Shown one piece after another: positions 44,943-56,100 of a stretch of 64,000 nucleotides of DNA. The stretch lies in contig NC_092701.1 of NCBI RefSeq assembly GCF_964275005.1, forward strand, positions 32,569,919 to 32,633,918. The letters are read 5' to 3'. The first letter of the stretch is position 1. Each line of letters opens with the position of its first letter. This stretch comes from Diadema setosum (Eukaryota; Echinodermata; Echinoidea; Diadematoida; Diadematidae). The notes beneath the pieces were generated by a model that had not been told where the DNA came from, made no database searches, and saw nothing but the letters and a program-made list of their open reading frames with translations. The position numbers and the translations under genes are program-made.

Positions 44943-46001
44943 CTTGTGTTTCTACCTCTTATGTGTGCGCAACTCTGTCTAGAACTTGCTGTGTTCTATC
45001 TGAAAAAAAAAAATTAAAGAAATAGTGCTCTTAGACTTTGGGTAGAGCTTTGGGAAAGGACCAGATTGAGTATAGCACAAACTATTTTTTTTTTTTTTTT
45101 TTTTGTCCTTCAGTGCCATATGAAATAGAAGCCCATGTGGCATGTAAAAAAGTAATGTTTCATGTTTGCAAAAATCACCCATAAAGAATTGATGCCATGA
45201 CATCGCTAAGTTATCATCATTATTCTCCTGTAAGCTTGATGGACTGGTTAATTTTTCATAGTTAACAGTTATATTTGATTCCTCATTGATGGAAAATGTT
45301 TGCAACTGAATCGCATTGATAACAATTGAACAAAATTGTGGACAATTTCTTTCATTTCACCAAAATTGTTTGGAAATTGAAGAATTGTCTTTCTGTGTTT
45401 TTTTTTTTTCTTGTTTTTTTTTTTTGACAGACCATTGCATAAATGTATGTTGGAAAATAATTGTTGTTAGCTCTTTGCAATTTTTACAAATCTTTACTTT
45501 GTACAATGTTTCTAATGTCCATTTGTAACCACAGGTGGGTTATTAATTATGATTTAATTTTCTTTGCATTTTTTTTATTGAGGAATTGTAAATATGCATT
45601 TCTGATCTGCCAATGATACAATTTATAGAATTTTTAATTTTGTTATTGTCTATGAATGGGCAACACCTGGAGAACATACTCATTGGTAATCATAATCTTT
45701 TGGCATGAATGCACATGCAGGGTGTATTACAATTTCTTTTTCAGCAAGTTTCGGGTGTAAGTTGCTACAGCTGATTTATCTACAACTTAAATTATTCTTG
45801 AAGAATGCTTTAGAGAAGGGTAAAACTCTTCTATTGTTTTTTCTTTTTTTCTTCAGTTTACTGTTCCAAAAAGAGACATTGCAAGATTGGTTTACAGTAC
45901 GAAAGATTAACCTCAATAAATGTTTGGTTCATCCAAACTATCCAACCCATTCACTATCATATCAGTTACATTGTACTTGTGCCAATTTAGGTTCCAGTAT
46001 G

Positions 46002-46101
46002 NNNNNNNNNNNNNNNNNNNNNNNNNNNNNNNNNNNNNNNNNNNNNNNNNNNNNNNNNNNNNNNNNNNNNNNNNNNNNNNNNNNNNNNNNNNNNNNNNNN
46101 N
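46002..46101. other. Assembly gap (100 N)
   Basis: Exactly 100 N, a conventional placeholder for unknown length. It is followed within 25 bp by a G12/C15 hairpin that could have stopped sequencing. Confidence 0.99.
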
Positions 46102-46124
46102 GCGAAGATATTGCGCGAAACGTC

Positions 46125-46162
46125 GAGGGGGGGGGGGGCGGATTCCGCCCCCCCCCCCCCCC
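46125..46162. repeat. Poly-G / poly-C hairpin
   Basis: A run of G, then cggattccg, then a run of C: a near-perfect inverted repeat next to the gap. Confidence 0.85.
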
Positions 46163-47525
46163 AGCCTGATTAGGGTTAATACTATAACTAGGTGAAATTT
46201 GTGGTCTTAACAGCATTGTCATATCAGGGTTTTCCTGTGCATGTAGTAATATTTGTGGTGGTAGTACATTGTAGTTGTACATAGCAGTGGAATTGCTATC
46301 AGTAGTATAGTGTACATGTATTCTGCCAACTGCATGATACCAACTTAAAGCACAGTGAGAAATTACATGTATCTCCAAACATCCGCACAGAGACGGAGAG
46401 ACAAAGCAGGAAGGACGTATGTACTGTGGTCAGATACCAATGTGGAGCGTTTAGTCAAGCCCTAGAGCATTCACTCGAGTATGCTTGTGTGTGTGTCTTA
46501 TGTGTGACTATGTATGTATGTCGGGATGTCGTTATCTCCTAGGGGGTGTCCATCCTTATTGGTTTCATGCTCTTCTATCCGAGCACCAAGCACCAGTTTT
46601 TGAAAGCAAACTTTATAGAGTACTATCGGTCAAGTGTAATCGTACAAAATTTTGCACAAATTGAAAGGTTCATATCCATAAAGATGTTACACCTCCATGG
46701 AATGACCAAAAAAAAAATACAGTGCTTGGATGATACATGTCGATGATTCTGTCATTGAAAATTCAGTCTTCAGGATATTAGTAGGTGTCAAACCCACTCT
46801 GGCACATTGTGCATTTTTTTTTTTTTTTTTTTTTATATGATCACCAAAGTTCAGCAATATTCACCATATGTCTCTCACGATGTCATGTAGGGTTGGGGGG
46901 TGGGGTATTTTTCAACAGCTTAGATAGGAAATGAATAAATGTTGACTTTGAAAAGTCAATACAGCTGAATCTTGTCATAACAAAGTCCTCAGGACCAGTA
47001 GTTTTCCTTCGTTACATGTAAACATTCAGTACAGCAGATAGTGAAGTATCCATTAAGTTTGATACAGTGTACATCTACATGTTTGTGATAATTTTGGACC
47101 CAAATTTCTGCTTCTTTTTAAAAGAGAATTTGTTATACTTTGGTGACTGTTCATTGCAACAGGAGTGCACTGCACCTGTATACAATGTGTACTAAAACCC
47201 CTGGAAATTGTGGTCTGGGTCAGTCTTACATAAAATCATAGGAATCCAGTAGTGTACAGTTACCGGTCTTCAAAATATTTCTCCTTAGTGCTCAACAATA
47301 AATGATGTTTAATAGCAACAGTCTATGAAATGTTTAAATCATTTAATCCATTTATTACATCAGATAAATACATGTATTGAGGCTATGTTTTCAGTCACAG
47401 TTTCTTTGACAAAATCGAACAAACAATGAGGGAAAACAGTCTAGTGAAATGTCTTTACCATTCAGTTTACATAAGGTGATGTAGAAATGTTCTCTAATCA
47501 TTTAATCCACTGAAAACCACAAGCA

Positions 47526-47787
47526 CATATCGTCGCTGGGGTGACAAGACCTCGTATCTACAAAATGTCAAATGTTCAGGAGAGCAAAAAAAAAAAAAAT
47601 ATGGCAGCCAAAGCACTGTATCCAACGGGATAGACATTCCTTTGAGATGCCGAGGTGGCTTCATTTTTGGGGTAAGACATCTAGGATTTGGACAGGATAT
47701 CACTTAACTGATTATCTGACCACTAATCCAAAAAAGTCATTTCGACCAAAATTGCAGATACAAGGTCTTGTCACCCCAGCAACGATA
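47526..47787. mobile_element. Inverted-repeat element, ~33-bp ends
   Basis: atatcgtcgctggggtgaca at the left pairs with tgtcaccccagcaacgatat at the right, continuing into agacctcgtatct / agatacaaggtct. Interior non-coding. Confidence 0.8.
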
Positions 47788-48944
47788 TGACAATTGCATC
47801 CCTGAAAGTGAGAACAAACCCTACATTACGAAAAACATCATGTCCTTGGGTTGGGAAACTGCCGTCAACCACACTATTGTAGCAAAGCAGAATACTGTAT
47901 ATTCCAATGCAATACATGTACAGCCTCGACCTATATATTGTACAGTACATGTATTTGGTCATAAATTTAAAGTTTCTAATCTCGGTCATACCCAACTGTT
48001 TACAAAATAAAGAATTATTTTAGCTGTGCTCAGGAATTCATAATCATAGGCCCCCCAATCCACTCATCAACTATGAAAAAAAAAAAATGAACTGTAGTGT
48101 GAAAAAAAAAAACACACAACCAAGGTATTCTTCAAAACAAAACAAAAAATGAGCAAAGCTGTTTATTACACTTAGTACCCTTTCAATGGAAAAAAATAAA
48201 TGTATATGTATGTATGGGAAACACACCATACCAAATGATTTCAATAAAAATGAAAACCCAATTTCAGGTTGATGCTGGTAAACAGAATAAAATCAAAATG
48301 AGACTCAAATAATAAGTCTTCAGATCTGTTGATTAGATTTGGCCCAAGGTTTTTTGAGAGTCGATCTGGGCAGAGTGAGCCATCTAACTTTAAATTAGTA
48401 AACATTGCAGGAGACAGGCAACGATATCTCTTTTTGGTAATTCAATTTCCAAATTTGTCTTTACTGAAGCAGATCTGCTCTAAAAGATATTGACATTTCC
48501 TCATCTGCAATATTTTTCTATCCGTCTTTTCTGTTGAGATGCCCTAATCAACAATGCCCGAGGTATCAAAATTTATCTTCGCTCATTCTTGGATGGATAT
48601 TCTACCTACACATGCACAACATTGATAATCATTATGTACAATATATTTTACATCTGAATCCAACCACGTCCTGGCATACAATCTATGAGATGGTATCTAC
48701 ATCATGATACAGTGCAATAGAAGTGGTGACATACAACAAATTTTTAAAGCTCTACATATGCTCTGCAGAAGAAATGGTCTTTTCCATTCCCCTGTTTATT
48801 GTATGAACAATTATGTTATTGTATAGCATCCGACAAACTATGCTTTCACAAATGAGTATATGAATGGAGCAATGTACAAATAATTTCATTTCTCATCTCT
48901 CTTGTGCAGTAACAAATTACTGGTTTTTGAGAACAGAGCATAAT

Positions 48945-48945
<1 letters not shown>

Positions 48946-48980
<35 letters not shown>
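48946..48980. repeat. Poly-G run (35 G)
   Basis: Thirty-five consecutive G. A similar C run is at 49209-49236. Confidence 0.95.
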
Positions 48981-48986
<6 letters not shown>

Positions 48987-49931
48987 ACAGAGAATAAAAT
49001 GAACAATAAAAATTCTTGTGTTATTAGAATAATGTACATGACATGGACCACTCAAATATACTCAGTATGTCACTGTCAGTCTAGAAATAGTAGTTTTCTG
49101 AAAAATACAATGAAGATCTTACATTATAACTATCACTTTCATGTTCGCAATTGTCATGGGTTTCTGATTTGACACAAGACACACAAAAAAAGAGTGTGTC
49201 ATTTCCCATCCCTCCTCCCCCCCCCCCCCCCCCCCCTTTATAAAAGTAGAAAGTTTGCTTTATAATGACATAGATGAGAACATATTTGTACAGAATTGAT
49301 ATTCCCCCAAAAAGACTTGCATGCTTATTTGGTGGACTTTTCAATTGGGCACGCACTTCACAAAAATTTCCATGACGTGCAGCGAGATGCAATCTGGGGA
49401 ATGATAACACACCACAACTTTACCAAGATCCAAACTCTTTTTGTCCACTGCTAAACAAACTCCCTTTTGCAATTAATCATTGCACATTTAATTGGACAAA
49501 ATGTATAGGTAATGGATACACATTGCTTTCACTTATCAACATTTACAGTGCTCCAAAAGTAAGAGCAGGCGTCACTACACTATCACATGCCCATGGGCTC
49601 CTCAATGCTTGTTCATGCAGGCAAAAAAGATAGGGGCAAGACTTTCTTGGAATACCTTATATTACCGAGGTTTAGGTTTATTTGAGTCAGTGTCACGGTG
49701 AAAGGTTGCCATAATAAACGGCAAAATGATGTCAGGTTTTTAGTTCAATTTAAAAACTCTGGGATGAGTGATGCACCTTGGCAAGATACATCAGTAACGT
49801 CTGATCATTTGTCCTGCACTCAATCACAAAATCTTTTTATCACATTCTTTGGCATCCAAGGGTCCACACCTGCACCGGGATGAAAAAACAAGTAATAAAA
49901 AAACAAAACACAAAGAACACGACAAAAGCAA

Positions 49932-50181
49932 TCACAAGAAGTATGGAGTGGTCGTTCTCCGCCGGTATGACGCGCTCACTGTCGGGGACGTTGCGGAACA
50001 GCTTGGGTTCCCTGTTGTTGGAGTCGTTGAAGGCCAGTATGGAGGCGATGTTGCCACAGCGATAGCAGTAGTTGGGAGCGCTCCATACTGTCACCAGCTT
50101 GTCATCAAACATGTACTTGTAGCCCTCCTGCACCAGCTGGTGTGCCCGACAGATCAGCTTGAGGTTGTTGATGTGCACAAA
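49932..50181 (-). CDS. PPP6C: PPP6C coding exon 8 (residues 225-306, 1-nt frameshift near the end)
   Basis: Acceptor tgtctgacag; reads [20 protein letters not shown], then [18 protein letters not shown] and PDSERVIP. After VIP (297) the open frame continues as a hydrophobic tail to a stop at 49840. Dropping one base at about 49962 gives RRTTTPYFL and TGA (49934-49932), the family's C-terminus. Confidence 0.88.
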
Positions 50182-53100
50182 CTGTCAGACAGGGGATCAG
50201 GTCATACGAAAAGTAATTGACAGTGGACAAGAACGCAATTCAAAACCATGCAAAGTTAAATCAGATGCAGAAATCTCTTCTTTTTTTTCATCTACACATC
50301 TCTAGTATGTTTGCAAATATTCCACAGTGCATGCCAATTGCAACAAACACAGCTACAACAAACTTTTCGATACAACAAAGTAAAATTCAGGTCCCAAAAT
50401 GATCATCTCTATATCTTTATACAGCTTTATTTTTCCCCCGACTAGAACAAATTTCTGACATTATGAAAAACACTGCTACCCCAGGACTTCATTGTATCGA
50501 GAGTCACCTGTAATTGTTTTATTTATTTTTTCATCCATTTTGTTGCGCAGGTGAAATGAAACAATGCAAATAAAGCTTGAGACATTCACACAACTCCAGC
50601 AATACATGTGTGAAGGATGAGTGAATCACATGAAGGTGGATTCTTTTCAAATCTCGCTTCACAAAAACAAAACAAATACTAGCTGTACTTTGAGAGTGTC
50701 TTGCGTGATATTCATTCATTCCCATGAGGTGCTTGTTGTGTACTGACATGTATGAACAGTTCTAAAGAGTAAGTCTGTCGATTCCTATAATTTAAAAAAA
50801 AACAAAACAAAACAGATGTCTGTAGTGCAGTGCATATCACCTTGTTCTCTCCTCGCTATCTTCTTTCATAACACCAATATCATTACTAAGTGCAAAACCA
50901 TACAATTCTACTGAGCAACTGGGAGTCCATTTCTTCATTCAAGTTCTAGAGGAATTGCACCAATCACAACGAAGTAGACAAAAAATACAGAATTAACCTC
51001 GCAGTAAAATGATAAATAAGACCTTGTTGAAGTGCTCGTTAGACATCATTTACAGTAAATCAATGATTGATTACAATTGTAATTGTCATACAGTAATGAT
51101 TTCACTATTTAAATTCACTTTGCAGCACATTTTCACTTGTCAAATACATTGTATCTGATTTTTTACAACCTTTCCCTCTTAACAACATTATCTCTTATAC
51201 AAATGCTGTCAGCATTCATGACCTCTCACCTCATGGGTGACCTTTGACCCAAACAGCCAGCCTGCTCCCCGGGGACTGATGGCCCAAGTGTCCACATTGT
51301 CTGGGTCAGACCATACCAGATGTGAGGAACAGACCGTCAAGGAAGACTACAGAGTCACATTCAGATACAAAAATGTACCCCCTATATTGGGGAGAAAACA
51401 TACACATATGCTTCATGCCGTGCAATTTGTACGCTAAGTGGAAAGTTGACATACCCGGTACACCTCCATATGTACAAAGTGAAAGTTTTAGATATTTTGT
51501 TGTCCAGTCATCATCAATATACTGAATGTTTGCAAAACATATTCAGATTTCTTTCTTTTATTTATCTGAGCTGGGTGATGATGATAAAAGAATATCTCTG
51601 AATCATGTGATATTCATCTACTCCAGATTTGGAACTGAGATGCACCATAATTGTGCAGTTACCAAGGATTACTTCAAATGCAAGACAGATTTATTTCAAT
51701 ATCTCCCTCAAGCAATCTTCCTTTTCAACCCCCCCCCCCCCCCCGCAAAAAAAAAAAGAACAACAAGACGACAGGTGGAAAGATACACTGTATGCTCATC
51801 ATGATAATACTCTGAGGACAAGAATTCCAAGAAAGTCTAAATTATTTCACCAGAAGTTTCTGCAGAACAGAATCACCTGACAGCGTCTCAAAGATGTCCT
51901 CTTTATAGCTGTATTAAAACCCTTGAAGGAGAATCTATCAAGCCCTCCCCCCCCCCCCTTTCCCCAGCCCCCACCATCATTACTTTTCATCCCAAAGACA
52001 GCACCGAGCTACAAGGTGTGAGCTGGGCAGCATAGCAAAGGATATCACAGAAGGCTCCTTTGTGGGGGATCTCCTGGGCGCGCTCAATCATTCTGATCTG
52101 GTCCAGTGTCTTGACATCCGGCGACAGGCCTCCGTGCACACATAGTATCTGCTCATCGATGATCTAATTTGGGGGGGGGGGTGGAATACACAAAGATTGG
52201 ATTTTGATGCTTGACGAACATTCTGATCATTTCAACATATTCAAGCTGCCTACATTTTACGTCATCCTGCACTTTTTCAGTAAGGATATGGATACAGGTC
52301 CATTAATAATTCAATAATTCTAACTGTTGATTATGGTGATTGTAAAATGAAAATCATCTTTAACATATATGTAATCTATCACTTCCTCCCTGTTCTGAGA
52401 TACAGCTTTCTACTTCTAGCGACAATTTTGATGTACTGCTCGAGCGATTGTATATCTACATTGTATCAATCAAACTGCATCATAGTTCAATTGCCCAGTT
52501 TACACAGGGACTTTGCTGCAATGTGTTGTTTCCACCCTCCAAACTGTGAGTGGCAGTCATTAATGTGTGATCCACACATCAAAGCACAGGTGTCAAGAAG
52601 GTTAACAATCTCAAAGATAAAGAATACCTGTACATAACTCACACAATCACATGTCCAAAAGATTTACTTTACATGTCCACACATGACTATGATCTTCTGG
52701 CCTGATATACTCAACCAACAAAAAATAACTGAACTACCATCATTTATCCATTGTTATATTGGGGCTTATGATGACAATATTTTTCATGACATTTCTGTGA
52801 TTCATTAATTATTTTTTCTATTTCCTGGCACATATTGAAACACTTCAAATCAACAATGAACAAAAATGAATAAACAGAGTTTCTCTCAAAAACAAATATT
52901 CCTTAAAAAAAAATAATGAAGTATCAAATGGGAGGCCCCAGTGCTTTTGGTCAAACATTCCGTACAAGAAGTAATGTGATTGGCCGTAAACTTCTGTTAC
53001 AAGGAATCAACATGTGAGACATGTTTTCCTTCAGTTCAATCTTTAATCTCACAGCGAATGTTCTCATGAGGACATACGTGGTTAAAACAGCATCACTTAC

Positions 53101-56100
53101 TGCTGCTACTGTGAGAAGGTCAAAGACTTTGGTGCAGTATCTCCAGGCATTGGCATTTCCATATTTGGTCTGACATTCATCTGTAAAATGAAGGGAAAAG
53201 GAGCACTGGTGACGGAGCACTGTTAAACCAAGGAGGTTCTAGAGAATGGAGTCACAACCGTCTTATTTCCTTTGCTAGATGTTCGAAGCCGCCACTCAAA
53301 AATATTTGAAGCATGTGCAAAACAGGATCTGCCGCGCAGATACGAAGACAATTGACTCGTGTCTTATTGCATAATCACTAGCCACTTTCAAAGGAAGATA
53401 TTTCTTTGTGATGGTAATTACTTTTCGCTATTCCTTCTTATAAAAGGTAGGTGGTACAGACATGAGGATGCGCGAATAGAAATTGAGCAAAAAAATGCTG
53501 AAATGAAGATGAAAATTACTCGACTGGGCATATGCGGGCACTAATCTGATATATCTATCAATAAAGAATTATACTTGAAGATTATTACATATTAGTTTCA
53601 TTTGTGGAAACTAAGCGGAAAAGTGATAAAACCAGCTTTCCAGGATGGTACAGTTTTAAACATTTTCACATGATACAGCTCAGCTTTACACTTTTGCGCA
53701 AATTTTTGGACGGAAATGTCTTTTGTTTTACATGCTTTATCATTAATTGAAATTTCATTTCATTTAATAAATAGATAAGCAAAATATGGCCAAAATTATG
53801 ATAACGTTCAAAATTAATCTTCAGAATGCTGAACAAGACGGCGGCAAGGAACATCGATCATCAAAGGCACAAGTGCACCTGTGGAATTCCTTTGTACATC
53901 AACAGAAATCTGACAACTGTTTGAATAATCACAGCCAGATGGAACTCCAATGTATAAAACCTCCTTGGTTAAACTCATAACTCTTGAGAGCACACTGAAT
54001 AACGCACAGTCAATGCTCCACATAGAAGCGGTATGACACAAAACAAACAAATCTCTGTGCATCATCAGTGAGTTTCAATCCCTCTTCAAGATTCATAAAG
54101 CATTCTTTAAGGATGTTGCCAATTTGAAAACCTGTCCCGCATGGTCCTACATGCTAGCTGCTGTGTCACTGATGTTGTTTAAAAATGAAGCTGTGGAAAA
54201 AACAAAGTTGCTGAAAATGATCATAAAATCATTGAACTAAGTTTCAAGATTCACCAAACTAAATTTTTGCCATACATATTAGTGGTAGAATATACCATTC
54301 AGAAACAATTAAAAGCATGCTGAAAATTTCTTCATATTGGTCTTGTGAGTGACAGCATAATTTTCAATACATCTACACATGACTGTGAATTTCTTCATCC
54401 CTTTGGACATTATTTTACATCTCAGGAAGCAGAGCTCAGAGCTCAACAACTTTTTTCAAAGTGAGCCTACTTCCTTATCAATGACGGCTTTACCCAATAT
54501 TAACTCATTAGTGGGGAGAGGTCTATTTGATGATACAACGACATTTCGTTCTACTGTTCAATGCATAAAGCATACTGAGCTGGAATTTGAAACTAGCTAG
54601 GCTGGCCGCAAAGACAATCTCCTTGATGCAAATTTCCTTAATGATGTAAATTTCCTTTAAAATTTTGTGAAAAGGAATGGCTGCAGTTAAAATTCATACT
54701 GTGAATGTCCATATTTTCACGCAATTAATTTTCGCGCCAAGCGGCTCAAAAACATATTTGCAGGATCTTGAATTCGCACTGCACGATTGTCAACCCATTC
54801 AAAATATGCAGAGAAAATTGTGAAGATATCTTTGCGGGTTTTAGAATTCGCACTAGCCAAAGATAGTGCAAAATGCATGAAAATTAATGTACATACCACA
54901 ATCATTTGTGCATTTACAGTACTTCCACTTACCATAGAATCCGTACACCTGAGTGATTTGTCTACTTTCATGGTTCCCCCTAAGCAGAACAATGCGGTCC
55001 GGCCACTTTGCCTTCAGGGTCAGTAACCTTGTGAAAGTCTCAAGGCTGTAGTAACCTCTGTCGACAAAATCACCCTGCATAGCACACAGAGTGACGGGGA
55101 ATGTAAGAGCAAGTACGTCATGAGAAAGAAATACAGGTAAAACAAAATTACACCCATCTGAAATTTTGAGATTCACTACTGTTTGAGTTTATTGATGTTT
55201 AAAGTCTTATAACTTCCCTCCAAATTACCATTTAAGTCCAAGTCTGTAAGTGTACAATCTTTAATGAAATTGAGTTATAACAGCATATTTCTTAAAAGCA
55301 GTACTGAAAACTTATTATGTAAAAGGAGAGACAATGATGGAAATGTTCGGCATATCCAAAGAGAATGTTTACATGTTAGACAGTCAGAATGAATGGTCAC
55401 TGCAATACACCAATGTCATTCACAACATCTGACCCCAAATAATTGCAACAAATTCCAGTGCAAATCCTCTTACCATGAAGATGTAACTAGTATCAGGTAT
55501 CTGGCCTCCAGTTCGGAAAAGTTCTTCTAGATCATAGAACTGAAGAAAAAGGTGAAGATATGTAATAAGCGATGCAATTAGTTTCTGCTGAGGCATGAGA
55601 ACTCTTTTTTTTTTTTTTTTTTTTGGTCATTAAAATCATACAGAGATTTTGAAGTACATACATAACCTAAGCACAACATTATAAACAAAATGCATGTGAA
55701 ATACAAGGACATACAGCCATGTAACAAGGTGGGTAGGTAAAAAGAAGTAAAAAATGCTGTTGCACATTTCATAATTTTTTCTTACAAATTGCACATGCAC
55801 AAAACAGGATATATTGTGAACTTTATGGATGACCTTGTCTTTCACGTGACTGAGACTAATTCTTTCCTAGAGTGTATGATACATCATCAGAAACACACAG
55901 CCATATCATGAACCAATACCCCAACCACAGGGGAGCCAACATTCAGCCATCAAAATTGGGGAGTCTTAATGGAGCAATCAGGGAGACACAAGTTTGTGAA
56001 TGCTTGTAATGTTTACATCTCAATGGGTTTTCTGAATCAGGGACACCTTTACATTCCCTTATCCTGATATGAAGAGATATTGACGTTTTCAGGAGGCCTC

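Larger units (their letters stand above)
42231..49931. other. Convergent intergenic region between RO60 and PPP6C 3' ends
   Basis: Should contain both 3' UTRs, but I cannot place cleavage sites with confidence. AATAAA occurs on the minus strand at 49682-49677 downstream of PPP6C and on the plus strand at 45915. Apart from the listed repeats and the gap I see no coding exon. Confidence 0.5.

Noticed and set aside
49840..49931. Hydrophobic PPP6C C-terminal extension as a membrane anchor
   Set aside because: The conserved TTTPYFL-stop is present one base out of frame at the same place, so a 1-nt error or recent mutation is simpler than a new membrane segment.
52040..52049. GT donor (gtgata) three bases upstream of the AT-AC site in PPP6C
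   Set aside because: It would need an AG acceptor in phase 1 before LVW; none is present between the branch motif and LVW, while the AT-AC pair restores the conserved Asp.
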